From: Rudanella lutea DSM 19387
GTDB lineage: Bacteria; Bacteroidota; Bacteroidia; Cytophagales; Spirosomataceae
DNA: 64,000 bases
Assembly: GCF_000383955.1 (NCBI RefSeq)
Contig: NZ_KB913013.1
Location: 2,896,694-2,960,693, forward strand
Direction: 5' to 3'
Part shown: one piece after another, positions 16,094 through 25,286 of the stretch
How positions within the stretch are numbered: position 1 is the first letter of the stretch
Layout of the letters: the number at the start of each line of letters is the position of its first letter
Made by a program: the position numbers and the translations under genes
The notes under the pieces: generated by a model
Database searches by the model: none
What the model saw: the letters and a program-made list of their open reading frames with translations, nothing else
Told to the model about the DNA's origin: nothing

Positions 16094-18385
16094 ATGACTG
16101 CCCAGAAAATTATCGACTCGGTTCGGCACCAACTTTACCTCAATGCCCTGCTCAAGGGGCTGTTGCTGGGCCTTGCCGCTTACTTTATAGCTACGGCCTT
16201 CGGGCTGACGGGAGCTTACAGCCTGTTGGCGGCCGGGGTGGGCCTCTTAGCCGGGCTATGGCTGGGGCGTATTCACCAGCCCCGCCAACCCGAAGCCGTT
16301 GCCCTCATTCACCGAACCGTAGGCGACGCCGAATACAGCCTGCCTCTGCTCGACAAGCCGAGTCTGAACATAGCCGAGCAACTTCAGCTGGAGCGGCTCT
16401 CTGAACGGCTGGCCCAAACACCCATACCGACGGTATGGCAGGCCAACATAGGTCCGTACCTTCTGGCGGTGGTACTTTCAGCCGGGTTGGCCTATACCTT
16501 GCCGTTCCTGAAACCGACAGGGGCGCGGGCGGGCCTACGCCAAACCGTTCTGGGCGGGACTATCGGCAGTCCCGCCGACGAACCAGCCCGGCCTCCGCGC
16601 TTTGAGTCGGCCACGGTACGCGTGCAACCACCCGCCTACACGGGGCTGCCCGTGCGTCAGTCGCGCGACCTCAACGTGACCTCGCTCGTGGGGTCACGGC
16701 TGGACTGGATAATCGCTTTTTCGCGGAACACCGGCCTGCGGGTTCGACTGGCCAACAGCCGGGGCGAAGAAATAGGCCTCAAAGCCACACCGAACGGCTT
16801 TGCGCATACCGACCGGCTCGTCAGTTCGGGGCTGTACACCCTCCGGGCGTACTGGCGTAACCCCGACACCAACCGCGACTCGCTGTTCTACCAGTCGCCG
16901 TTTTACCGGCTTGAAGCACAGCCCGACCTCGCCCCCAAAATTGAGCCCACCTCCAAAGAACTCTACCGCTACCACCGGCTCAATGACCCCAAACAACTGA
17001 CTGTTTCGGCCCGGATTTTCGACGATTTTCGGGTGCAGCAAGCTTATATCATCGCCACGCTGGCGCGGGGTTCGGGCGAGAACGTCAAGTTTCGGGAGGT
17101 TCGGATGCCGCTCACACCGGACAACTTCACCGATGCCCGCCTGAGCAAGACCCTCGACCTGAAAGCCCTTGGGTTTGCCCCCGGCGATGAACTGTACTAC
17201 TACTGGGCGGCTATCGACAACCGGCAACCTGAACCGAACTTCACCAAGTCGGACACGTACTTTGTGGTGTACAAAGACACCACCAAAACCGACGAGGCTC
17301 AACTGGCTACGATGGCCGTAAACCTCATGCCGGAGTATTTCAGGAGTCAGCGGCAGATTATCATCGATACCGAGAAGCTGATAGCCAAACGGGGCAAAAT
17401 CCTGCGCGAAACGTTCAACAGTTTCTCCAACGAAATTGGATTCGACCAGAAAGTGCTGCGGCTTCGGTACGGGCAGTACCTGGGCGAAGAGTTTGAAAAC
17501 CAGATTGGCGGCCACGACCCAATGGCCGAAAACGACGCGCACCTGCTCGACGGATTCATGCACAAACATGATACCGAGCAAGACAAAGCCGCCAACGAAA
17601 CACCCCGCACCTTTGCCTTCAAAATGGCCGAAAAAGCCCAACAGGCCAACAAGGAGCCGGGCGCTACGCCGGGGCAGGGGGCCGGTGGGCATGGCGCGGG
17701 CGGGCATAGCCACAACGACCCGGCCACCCCCGAAAAAGCACAGGACCCACTGGCGGCTCTGATGGAGCAGTACGTGCACGAACACGACGATGCCGAGACC
17801 AACACGTTCTACGAACAATCGACGCGGTCGTTGCTCAAAATGGCGTTGGAGCAAATGTGGCAATCGGAGCTGCACCTGCGCCTGTACGAACCCGAAAAAG
17901 CCCTGCCGTACGAGAAAAAGGCTCTTGAATACCTCAAAACGGCCCAACAAAAAGCCCGTGCCTACGCCAAGAAAACCGGCCTCGACCCACCCCCCATCAA
18001 AGAAGCCGAAACCCGGCTCAAAGGCGAGCGCAAAAACGTAACCGACCGCTACGCCCAATCGCGAACCTACACCGAGGCCCAGGCCAATGCCCTGATTGCC
18101 GACGTGCTCGGCCTGCTCGACCGACCTCAGCTCACGTCGGCACAGCGCCTATCGGTACAGCAACTAAGTGGGTATCTGCTCAACCGACCCACCTCAGTCG
18201 GGCTGCCCAACTGGTCGGTGCTGGGGGCGTTGCAGGAGATGGCCGCGGGCCGGGTGCTGGCCGTAGCGCAACGCCAACAACTAAAAACGAACTTGTACCG
18301 ATTGCTTGGTAAACCCGAAGGACAGCAAGGGCCGTCGTATGGTACCAATGCCGCTTTAGAACGGGCCTTCTGGCGGGGCTTATAA
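16094..18385 (+). CDS. DUF4175-like large membrane protein
   Basis: With ATG 16094 the protein has 763 residues; a frame extending to 16019 overlaps the previous gene and is less likely. Two hydrophobic hairpins lie near the N-terminus (about residues 18-58 and 124-145). They are followed by a long extracytoplasmic region with beta-rich segments (VRVQPPAYTGLPVRQSRD, RLEAQPDLAPKIEPT) typical of DUF4175-type proteins. A Gly/His-rich low-complexity segment (GQGAGGHGAGGHSH, about 535-550) precedes a helical, Lys/Glu-rich C-terminal half. The family is found beside MoxR/DUF58/BatA genes. No enzymatic motif is visible. Confidence 0.75.
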   Translation: MTAQKIIDSVRHQLYLNALLKGLLLGLAAYFIATAFGLTGAYSLLAAGVGLLAGLWLGRIHQPRQPEAVALIHRTVGDAEYSLPLLDKPSLNIAEQLQLERLSERLAQTPIPTVWQANIGPYLLAVVLSAGLAYTLPFLKPTGARAGLRQTVLGGTIGSPADEPARPPRFESATVRVQPPAYTGLPVRQSRDLNVTSLVGSRLDWIIAFSRNTGLRVRLANSRGEEIGLKATPNGFAHTDRLVSSGLYTLRAYWRNPDTNRDSLFYQSPFYRLEAQPDLAPKIEPTSKELYRYHRLNDPKQLTVSARIFDDFRVQQAYIIATLARGSGENVKFREVRMPLTPDNFTDARLSKTLDLKALGFAPGDELYYYWAAIDNRQPEPNFTKSDTYFVVYKDTTKTDEAQLATMAVNLMPEYFRSQRQIIIDTEKLIAKRGKILRETFNSFSNEIGFDQKVLRLRYGQYLGEEFENQIGGHDPMAENDAHLLDGFMHKHDTEQDKAANETPRTFAFKMAEKAQQANKEPGATPGQGAGGHGAGGHSHNDPATPEKAQDPLAALMEQYVHEHDDAETNTFYEQSTRSLLKMALEQMWQSELHLRLYEPEKALPYEKKALEYLKTAQQKARAYAKKTGLDPPPIKEAETRLKGERKNVTDRYAQSRTYTEAQANALIADVLGLLDRPQLTSAQRLSVQQLSGYLLNRPTSVGLPNWSVLGALQEMAAGRVLAVAQRQQLKTNLYRLLGKPEGQQGPSYGTNAALERAFWRGL

Positions 18386-18417
18386 CCCCGTTCGGCTACC
18401 CCACCTTATGCTCTGAC

Positions 18418-20028
18418 ATGACCTCGACCCCACCCTTTCTGTTTATACCGCTCCTGCTACTGGGGGCTCTTCAAAGTTGGCTTCTGCTGCGTAACCAGAC
18501 GCTTTCGGGAGGCCGCAAAGCCGTGCGGGCGGGTCTTAACCTGCTGCTTTGGCTGGTATTGCTCGCCTTTGTGTGGCAACCCATCTGGACACGCCCGCTC
18601 GATACCACCCACGTATTGCTGGTAGGCAGCGACGTGCCCACGGCCGTAGCCCGGCAGGTGCAGGACAGCCTGGGCCTACGCGCACGGGTAACCGCTGCCG
18701 ACATCCGGCTCGAAAACACCGACTCGGTAACGATTCTGGGGCAAACCTTACCGGCCCCACTCCTCGCCCGGCTCGGCAACCGGGCGGTGCGCTGGGTGCC
18801 GTACAACGTACCCGGCCTACCCACGCACCTGCACTGGCAAAGTGTCGTACGTTTGGGCGAAGAGCAGACGATTCGGGGAGAGATCACCGTATCCGAACGC
18901 CAGAAAATCGCCGTTCGGTTTGGCGCCCAAACCCTCGATAGCCTGTGGCTCAAGCCGGGCCGACAGGCGTTTGCGCTCCGGTTTCCGGCGGTAGCCAAAG
19001 GGCGTATCGAGACGGTGCTGCAAGTAGGCAATCAAACCACCGACACGGTGCGTTTTTTTGCACAGAGCACCCGGCCGCTCTTCGTACAGTTTGTACTGGG
19101 CACGCCCGACTTTGAGACCAAAACCCTCGCCGACTGGTTTGGGCGGCAGGGCAACCGCGTCGAACTGAGCAATGCCCTGTCGGAAGGCATGGACGCGACG
19201 GTGCAAATTAACACGCCTACGGGTAACCGACCCAACTCCTCACCCGACCTGATTGTGACCGAACCGGCCCTGGTGGGCCAACCGGCCGTTCGGAAAGCGA
19301 TAGCTGAAGGCAAAGCGGTGCTGGTGCTCAACCTCACCAACCCCGACGCTGAAGTGACCGCCGTAAACCGGGCGTTAGGCACCCAATGGCGGCTCCGCAA
19401 GGTAAGCAACGAAGCTACCATCCCGGTGGGCAATGGCCTTACGGCCCTCCCGTATCAGTTTGCGCCGAATCCACGGCAGGTGGCCGTGGCCCGTTACCCA
19501 ATAGCCACCCAACGCACGGGTGGGCGGGTCGCCATGAGTCTCTTTACCGAAACCTTTCCGCTGCGGCTCAGTGGCGACAGCCTGGGCTATGCCCGCATCT
19601 GGAACGCCGTGCTGGCCACCTTACAACCGACTCAATCGAACAACCTCGGAGCCGATGGCCCGGTACTGACCGGGATTCGCCAGCCACTGCTGGTCAACAA
19701 CTCGGCCGGGGGGACAACCCGCCTTCGGGTGGCGAATGATACCGCACTGCTGGCGCCCTCGGCCCTCAACAACCGGACATTGCGGGCTCAGTACCGGTTT
19801 AGTCGAAGCGGCTGGCAACCCCTTGCCGATTCGGTCGAGGTGTACGTTGAGGATAGTCTGGCAGCCCCGCACGAGCGGCTGAGTACGTGGATACAGGCGC
19901 AGAACCGGCTTCAGACCACCCTCCGCACAAGGCCATCGCGAACGCAGAAACAAGACGTGCCCGATTGGGTTTGGTTAACAGCCCTGCTGGTTTGCCTCAC
20001 GGCGCTTTGGGTGGAGCCAAAGCTGTGA
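18418..20028 (+). CDS. Membrane-anchored protein of the MoxR/BatA cluster, unknown function
   Basis: The 536 residues start 32 bases after the DUF4175-like stop. Two N-terminal helices (about 7-24 and 38-58) and one at the C-terminus (about 513-531, WVWLTALLVCLTALWV) frame a soluble region. The central part (LFVQFVLGTPDFETKTLADW, then SPDLIVTEP) resembles the glutamine-amidotransferase-like module in BatA-type proteins of this cluster. The overall layout parallels the BatA-like gene at 14965, so the two may be distant relatives. I do not recognise a named family. Confidence 0.65.
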   Translation: MTSTPPFLFIPLLLLGALQSWLLLRNQTLSGGRKAVRAGLNLLLWLVLLAFVWQPIWTRPLDTTHVLLVGSDVPTAVARQVQDSLGLRARVTAADIRLENTDSVTILGQTLPAPLLARLGNRAVRWVPYNVPGLPTHLHWQSVVRLGEEQTIRGEITVSERQKIAVRFGAQTLDSLWLKPGRQAFALRFPAVAKGRIETVLQVGNQTTDTVRFFAQSTRPLFVQFVLGTPDFETKTLADWFGRQGNRVELSNALSEGMDATVQINTPTGNRPNSSPDLIVTEPALVGQPAVRKAIAEGKAVLVLNLTNPDAEVTAVNRALGTQWRLRKVSNEATIPVGNGLTALPYQFAPNPRQVAVARYPIATQRTGGRVAMSLFTETFPLRLSGDSLGYARIWNAVLATLQPTQSNNLGADGPVLTGIRQPLLVNNSAGGTTRLRVANDTALLAPSALNNRTLRAQYRFSRSGWQPLADSVEVYVEDSLAAPHERLSTWIQAQNRLQTTLRTRPSRTQKQDVPDWVWLTALLVCLTALWVEPKL

Positions 20029-20036
20029 AGGCGAAT

Positions 20037-20085
20037 CTTGTAGTTTTAGGTTTATAGTTTTGGATTCTGGGTTTATAGTTTCTTT
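20037..20085. repeat. 7-base-period direct repeat (GTTnnnn word)
   Basis: GTT recurs at 20043, 20050, 20057, 20071 and 20078, with ATT at 20064: six heptads in exact register. It ends 14 bases before the start codon of the M1 peptidase gene, so it would be in that gene's leader or promoter. Confidence 0.75.
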
Positions 20086-20098
20086 TAACTCATTCAGA

Positions 20099-22066
20099 AT
20101 GAACCGTTTCCTACTTTTTTTACTGGCCTGTCTGTTGGGCGGGGAGGTGCTGGCGTTCAAGCCCACGCAGCCTCTGAGCCCGCGCATTGCCAATTACCAG
20201 ATTGATGTTTCGCTCGACCCGGCCACCAAACGACTGACCGGTCGGCAGACGCTCCGTTGGCGCAATACATCGAACGACCCGATTACTGAGTTACAGTTTC
20301 ACCTGTATCTCAATGCGTTCCGTAACGAAAAATCGACGTTTATGCGCGAATCGGGCGGGCAGTTACGCGGAGACTACATCGATAAAGACGACAAGGAAGC
20401 CTGGGGCTGGATCGACCTGCTGTCGACCCGGCTTACGCACGATGGGGGCGCCGGCACGACCGAAAACCTGACTGGCAAAGCGCAGTTTATCCAACCCGAC
20501 GACGCCAACCCCGACGACCGGACCGTTGTCCGGATTCCGCTCAACACCCCCGTTCGGCCCGGCGAAACAGTGGCTATTGACATGGCGTTTCGGGCTAAAC
20601 TGCCCAAAATTTTTGCCCGTACCGGCTTCAGCCGCGACTATTTTCTGGTGGGGCAGTGGTTCCCGAAAATCGGCGTGTACGAAGCCCCCGGTACCCGGTA
20701 CCAAACCGGACCACGCGGCCGCTGGAACTGCCATCAGTTTCATGCCCACTCCGAATTTTATGCCGATTTTGGGGTCTACGATGTCCGAATCACTACCCCG
20801 GCCGAGTACATTGTTGGCGCCACGGGGCAGCTCAAAAACGAAACCCGCACCCGAAATGGACTCAAAGCACAGCACTGGCACGCCGACGATGTGGTCGATT
20901 TTGCCTGGACGGCTTCGCCCCGGTATGAGGTCGTAGAGGACACGTGGACGCGGCCCTCGGGCGGTTCGGTACGGATTCAGCTACTCATGCAACCCGAACA
21001 CCGGGCTCAGGCCGACCGGCATCTGCACGCCGTAAAAGCGTCGCTGAGTTATTTCGACCGGGTGCTGGGCCGGTATCCGTATCCCACGCTCACGGTTGTG
21101 GACCCACCCATTCACGCGTCGGGCTCGGCGGGTATGGAGTACCCCACGTTTATCACGGCCGGCACAAGCTGGGGCTTACCGGCGGGCGTTCGAGCACCGG
21201 AAATGGTGACGGTGCACGAGTTTGGTCATCAGTACTTCATGCAATTGCTGGCGAGTAACGAGTTTGAAGAGGCCTGGCTCGACGAGGGGTTCAATCAGTA
21301 TTTTGAAGGCCGGATTATGGACGAAACCTACGGCCCGCAAACGTCACAGGTCGACCTGTTTGGGTTTCGGATGGGCGACATGGAAAGTTCGCGGGATAGC
21401 TACGTCCGGCTCGACAACCCGGCCATCGGGCCTTCATTTGGCAACACCTGGCAATTGCCCGATGGTTACTACGGCGTACTGACCTACTCCAAAACGGCCA
21501 CCTGGCTCCGCACGCTGGAGGGGCTAGTGGGCCGCAAGGCTATGGACGAGATCATGCGGACGTACTTCGAGCGCTGGCAGTTTCGGCACCCCAACGCCCA
21601 GAACTTCATTGCGATAGTGAACGAGATTGCCCCCGCCCGCACCCGGTTCCGGTACGGCCCCGACATGAACTGGTTTTTTGACCAGGTTTTGTACGGCGAC
21701 AAGGTTTGCGACTACGAACTGACCAAAATCCGAAACCGCAAGCAGGGCACCGGCTACCGGTCGACTGTGCAGGTAACGCGCCGGGGCGACGCGCAAATGC
21801 CGGTTGACGTGCTGGTACATTTTGAAGATGGCAACGAGTTGATGTTGTTCTGGGACGGCAAAGCCCGTACACAAACGTTCACGCTTAACCAACCCTCGGC
21901 CGTACGATGGGCCATTGCCGACCCGAAGCAGAAACTCTACATCGACACCAATCTGAACAACAATAGCCTGACGCTGGCCCCCTCGAGTGCCCCCGCTGCC
22001 AAGTACGCGGCCAAGATGCTGTTCTGGGTGCAAAACTGGATGCAGTGGCTGGCGTGGCTTTTTTAA
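20099..22066 (+). CDS. M1-family zinc metallopeptidase, exported
   Basis: ATG 20099 gives 655 residues with a clean signal peptide (MNRFLLFLLACLLGGEVLA); the frame upstream to 20060 is repeat-derived and unlikely. The catalytic zinc site HEFGH begins at residue 373, and the third ligand Glu lies in FEEAWLDEGF. The substrate-anchoring block equivalent to GAMEN is GSAGMEYPTF just upstream. The N-terminal beta domain (LTGRQTLRWRNTSNDPITEL) matches aminopeptidase N-type enzymes. It probably trims peptides in the periplasm or at the surface. A hydrophobic stretch ends the protein (MLFWVQNWMQWLAWLF), unusual for the family and possibly a membrane tether. Confidence 0.92.
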   Translation: MNRFLLFLLACLLGGEVLAFKPTQPLSPRIANYQIDVSLDPATKRLTGRQTLRWRNTSNDPITELQFHLYLNAFRNEKSTFMRESGGQLRGDYIDKDDKEAWGWIDLLSTRLTHDGGAGTTENLTGKAQFIQPDDANPDDRTVVRIPLNTPVRPGETVAIDMAFRAKLPKIFARTGFSRDYFLVGQWFPKIGVYEAPGTRYQTGPRGRWNCHQFHAHSEFYADFGVYDVRITTPAEYIVGATGQLKNETRTRNGLKAQHWHADDVVDFAWTASPRYEVVEDTWTRPSGGSVRIQLLMQPEHRAQADRHLHAVKASLSYFDRVLGRYPYPTLTVVDPPIHASGSAGMEYPTFITAGTSWGLPAGVRAPEMVTVHEFGHQYFMQLLASNEFEEAWLDEGFNQYFEGRIMDETYGPQTSQVDLFGFRMGDMESSRDSYVRLDNPAIGPSFGNTWQLPDGYYGVLTYSKTATWLRTLEGLVGRKAMDEIMRTYFERWQFRHPNAQNFIAIVNEIAPARTRFRYGPDMNWFFDQVLYGDKVCDYELTKIRNRKQGTGYRSTVQVTRRGDAQMPVDVLVHFEDGNELMLFWDGKARTQTFTLNQPSAVRWAIADPKQKLYIDTNLNNNSLTLAPSSAPAAKYAAKMLFWVQNWMQWLAWLF

Positions 22067-22084
22067 TGAGTGGTTAGAATTGGC

Positions 22085-22180
22085 ACGCGAATGAAACGGG
22101 TTAGGCCGATTTTCACGGATTGGTAATCAGTGTACATCTACCCGATCTGCGTCATCCGCGTCCAATTGGCATAGATTGGT
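22085..22180. repeat. 9-base-period repeat (ATCnnnnnn word)
   Basis: ATC recurs at 22136, 22145 and 22154, nine apart, within words such as GATCTGCGTCATCCGCGTCC; the inverse words CACGGATTGG and ACGCGAATGA lie to the left. The same words make up the longer element at 43112-43322. It fills part of the gap between the M1 peptidase and the next membrane protein gene. Confidence 0.7.
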
Positions 22181-22253
22181 TAAATCAATCCCTGGATTGT
22201 ACATTTTGTTCAGTACTGAGTAGAGTCTTGATACTGAAAAACAGAACCTTACG

Positions 22254-22310
22254 CACCATTCTACATTACCCATTCCTCATTATCCATTATGCATTCCCTG
22301 TTACTCATTA
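22254..22310. repeat. 7-base-period direct repeat (CATTnnn word) running into a start codon
   Basis: CATT recurs at 22257, 22264, 22271, 22278, 22285, 22292 and 22306, with TGTT at 22299: eight heptads without an indel. The ATG at 22289, start of the next gene, is part of one heptad, so the repeat either supplies the start or overlaps the first codons. Confidence 0.85.
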
Positions 22311-23176
22311 CCCTGAAATCCCGCCCGATGCTGTCTATTTTGTACGGCGCGTCGCTGGCGCTGGGGCTGTTGGTGGCCTTGCCTCTATTTTCGACGCTCA
22401 CCGCCGAAGATGCCGACTCGCTGGCCCCGTTACAGATGCTGCCCGGCTTCGATTACACGGTCTACTCCGACTTTATGGCCCAAAACGACAAGGCTGTTTC
22501 GCCCCTGTTGCGGGTGGGCCGCTGGGTGGGAGTTGCTTATCTGCTGCTGAGCGTTTTCTTCGCGGGGGGCATCCTGTACCGCTTCGCGCAACCCGGCCCA
22601 AGCTTCCGGATGGTCGATTTCTGGCGGGCGTCGAGCACGTATTTTGGGCGGTACCTGCGGTTGTTGGGGGTAACGGTTCTTTTCGTTTTTTCGGCCGGTC
22701 TGATCTGGCTTGTTATTGGTGCGCTGGCCATTATTGCTCTCACCGATACCTTCACCGAGCGCGGGTTGTTTGGTATCGGGGCTGGTGCGTTCGGGCTGTT
22801 TTCGATAGCCGTCACGTTTATTCTGTGCGTGGGCGACTATGCCAAAGTGATTATGTTCCGCGAAGACGAAACGGGGGCTTTCCGGGCGTTTGGCACAGCA
22901 ACCCGGTTCGTTTGGCGCAACCTACGGGCTACCTACGGCCGGTATTGGCTCCTGATTGGCCTGGGCACGGGGTTATTTGGCCTCTACTTTGTCCTGGATG
23001 AGCTGATTGGGATGACCAACTGGTTGACCATCGGGCTTATGCTCCTGATTCAGCAGGTCTTTATCCTGTCACGGATTATCCTGAAAATCTGGAACCTCGG
23101 CATAGCATACACGCTGTACGGACAAACCAACACATTGAAAACCAGAACGCCGATTGGCGAGGTAACGCCAACATAA
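22289..23176 (+). CDS. Integral membrane protein of unknown function
   Basis: The 295-residue protein has about six hydrophobic segments (roughly 14-34, 75-93, 122-150, 163-190, 225-245, 248-268). Short polar loops such as VGDYAKVIMFREDE and TATRFVWRNLRATYGRYW resemble the DUF4013 / glycerophosphodiester-phosphodiesterase membrane-domain style of protein, but I cannot name a family with confidence. The start is uncertain: ATG 22289 lies inside a 7-base repeat, and ATG 22328 (MLSILYGASLALG) would remove 13 residues. It converges with the ABC exporter gene. Confidence 0.75.
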   Translation: MHSLLLITLKSRPMLSILYGASLALGLLVALPLFSTLTAEDADSLAPLQMLPGFDYTVYSDFMAQNDKAVSPLLRVGRWVGVAYLLLSVFFAGGILYRFAQPGPSFRMVDFWRASSTYFGRYLRLLGVTVLFVFSAGLIWLVIGALAIIALTDTFTERGLFGIGAGAFGLFSIAVTFILCVGDYAKVIMFREDETGAFRAFGTATRFVWRNLRATYGRYWLLIGLGTGLFGLYFVLDELIGMTNWLTIGLMLLIQQVFILSRIILKIWNLGIAYTLYGQTNTLKTRTPIGEVTPT

Positions 23177-23243
23177 ATGAATGAGCGGGAATAGCTCTGG
23201 CGTCGGGGGGCCGAACCAGAATCCAAGCTATTCACCCATTCAG

Positions 23244-25082
23244 CTACACCTGCTGCAACGTGCTCAGACGGCGGTAAAAACCGGCATCGAGCGAGAGCAA
23301 ATCCTGATGGCTCCCCCGTTCCACAATACGGCCCTGATGCACCACCAAAATCTCGTCGGCATGTTGAATGGTGCTCAACCGGTGCGCAATCACGAGCGTC
23401 GTGCGGTTGGCCATCAGGCGGGTGAGGGCCTCCTGCACCAGTTTTTCCGACTCGGTATCGAGAGCCGAGGTCGCTTCGTCGAGAATCAGAATAGGCGGAT
23501 TTTTCAGTACGGCGCGGGCGATACTGATTCGTTGCCGTTGCCCGCCCGACAAACGGCTACCCCGGTCGCCGATGAGGGTTTGGTAGCCGTTGGGTTGCTG
23601 ACTGATAAAGTCGTGCGCGTTGGCAATGCGAGCGGCCTGCTCTACCTGCTCGGGCGTAGCCTGACTTCCGAAAGCAATGTTATTGAAAATTGTGTCGTTG
23701 AACAGGATGCTCTCCTGCGTCACAATGCCCATCTGATCGCGCAGAGAGGCCACCGTGATGTCGCGTAGGTCGTGCCCGTCGATCAGAATCTGCCCCTCAG
23801 TGGGGTCGTAAAAGCGAGGAATCAGGTCGGCAATGGTCGATTTACCCCCACCCGACGAGCCTACCAACGCAATGGTTTTTCCTTTCTGAAGGGTAAAATT
23901 GACCTCACTCAGCACCGGAACGCCTTTTTCGTAGGCAAACGATACGTTGCGAACCTCAATGGCCCGGTCGAACGTCTGAATCGCCTGCGCACCGGGGCGG
24001 TCGGCTACGCCCTGCGGGGTGTCAATGAGCTGAAGCACCCGGTCGCCGGCGGCAATGCCCCGCTGCGAGCTGCTGAACGCGTTGGAAATCTCTTTGGCCG
24101 GGCGGGTCACCTGCGAAAACATAGCGATGTACGAAATAAACTCGGCCGCCGACAACTCCGATTGCCCCGACAAGACCAACGACCCACCGTACAAAAGAAT
24201 ACCGGCCACCACGAGCACGCCCATGGTTTCGGAGAAGGGCGACGCCAACTCGCGCCGGAACGCCAACGACCGCACCGAATCGCGGTACCCGTTGTTTTCG
24301 GTCCGAAACTTGTCGAGCACAAACCCCTCGGCATTGAATCCTTTCACCACGCGCATACCACCAAAGGTTTCGTCGAGAATACTCAGGATACTCGCCAGCC
24401 GCTGCTGACCATCCTGCGCGTCGCGCTTCATCCGGCGCACAAGCGTCGAAATAAACACACCCGACACCGGAATCACGAGCAGCGCAAAAAAGGTCAGCTT
24501 GGTAGAGATGTAAAACAGGCCGCCAATGTAGGCAATGAGCAGAAAAAACTCTTTGGAAGCCGCCGACAGGGTGTTGGCAATGGAGCCTTCCACCTCCTGC
24601 ACGTCGGTCATGATGCGGGCAATCAGGTTGCCTTTGCGCTCGTTGGAAAAATACCCCAGATGCAGACGTACCGCCCGGTCGAAAACGGCCTCGCGCAGCC
24701 GCGACACCATACGCGCCTTGAAGCCCTCCAACTGCCTTACCGACAGATACTTAAACACATTGTTGAGCAGGACCGACGAAACAATGAAGGCGCACACAAA
24801 CTGCAACGCCCCCACCTGCCCGTAGGCCTGGAAAAACTGCGCGAAGTAGTACTGAAAAACGTCGGTGAAGGAGGTATCCAGCGATAGCGACGGGGCAGGC
24901 TTGTTCAGGATTTTGGTTACCTCTTCGGGGCTTACCTGATTAAACAAAACGTTGAGCAGCGGAATCAGCAAGGTAAAATTGAGTACCCCAAACACGCTGG
25001 CCAACAGCGAGGTCGCCAAAAACGGCGCCAGGAAGCGGCCCAGCGGACGGGCGTACGACAAAATGCGAAAGTACGTCTTCAT
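23244..25082 (-). CDS. ABC exporter, fused permease and ATPase (MsbA-like)
   Basis: This 612-residue half-transporter begins at ATG 25082, directly behind a TACCTTTG box; a TTG at 25091 is less likely. Six transmembrane helices occupy about residues 20-320. The ATPase domain follows with Walker A VGSSGGGKST, signature RLSGGQRQR, Walker B LILDEATSALD and the switch His in VIAHRLST. It forms a homodimer that exports lipids or hydrophobic compounds. The single-copy, full-length form is typical of the MsbA/lipid A flippase branch, but drug exporters look the same. It is divergent from an Ig-like lipoprotein gene. Confidence 0.9.
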   Translation of the reverse strand: MKTYFRILSYARPLGRFLAPFLATSLLASVFGVLNFTLLIPLLNVLFNQVSPEEVTKILNKPAPSLSLDTSFTDVFQYYFAQFFQAYGQVGALQFVCAFIVSSVLLNNVFKYLSVRQLEGFKARMVSRLREAVFDRAVRLHLGYFSNERKGNLIARIMTDVQEVEGSIANTLSAASKEFFLLIAYIGGLFYISTKLTFFALLVIPVSGVFISTLVRRMKRDAQDGQQRLASILSILDETFGGMRVVKGFNAEGFVLDKFRTENNGYRDSVRSLAFRRELASPFSETMGVLVVAGILLYGGSLVLSGQSELSAAEFISYIAMFSQVTRPAKEISNAFSSSQRGIAAGDRVLQLIDTPQGVADRPGAQAIQTFDRAIEVRNVSFAYEKGVPVLSEVNFTLQKGKTIALVGSSGGGKSTIADLIPRFYDPTEGQILIDGHDLRDITVASLRDQMGIVTQESILFNDTIFNNIAFGSQATPEQVEQAARIANAHDFISQQPNGYQTLIGDRGSRLSGGQRQRISIARAVLKNPPILILDEATSALDTESEKLVQEALTRLMANRTTLVIAHRLSTIQHADEILVVHQGRIVERGSHQDLLSLDAGFYRRLSTLQQV

Positions 25083-25088
25083 GTGCCG

Positions 25089-25096
25089 CAAAGGTA
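25089..25096 (-). promoter_or_regulatory. TAnnTTTG -7 box of the ABC exporter gene, near-leaderless
   Basis: TACCTTTG on the minus strand ends six bases before ATG 25082. The transcript would have almost no 5' untranslated region. Confidence 0.55.
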
Positions 25097-25237
25097 CATA
25101 GATTCAGGGTACTGGAAGGAGGTTGCGCAACACTTAACCCAAAAGTGGCGATCAACCCAAACGGCATCACCGAACTATGCAACCCTTTGCCCAGGGGCCC
25201 TGTCTGTGTACAGTGAACCTCTGGTAGAATTACCCCG

Positions 25238-25245
25238 TAAATTTG
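25238..25245 (+). promoter_or_regulatory. TAnnTTTG -7 box of the Ig-like lipoprotein gene
   Basis: TAAATTTG lies 41 bases before ATG 25287 in the divergent region. No TTG is placed at the usual -33 distance. Confidence 0.45.
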
Positions 25246-25286
25246 CCTGGTGTGTTCAGGCTCTCTTCATCCCCGTTAGACAACTG

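Noticed and set aside
16694-18058. Minus-strand ORF of 454 codons
   Set aside because: Lies antisense within the DUF4175-like gene and has shadow-type composition (His/Val/Gly-rich) from high-GC third positions.
22120-23001. Alternative plus-strand frame of 293 codons over the membrane protein gene
   Set aside because: It begins inside a repeat and gives an irregular Arg/Gly/His-rich product, whereas the frame at 22289 gives regular membrane helices.
23772-24887. Plus-strand ORF of 371 codons
   Set aside because: Antisense to the ABC exporter permease; basic, Gln/His-rich shadow composition.
25083-25286. N-terminal extension of the Ig-like lipoprotein by 68 codons
   Set aside because: It would run through the divergent promoter region and hide the lipoprotein signal; ATG 25287 is a natural start.
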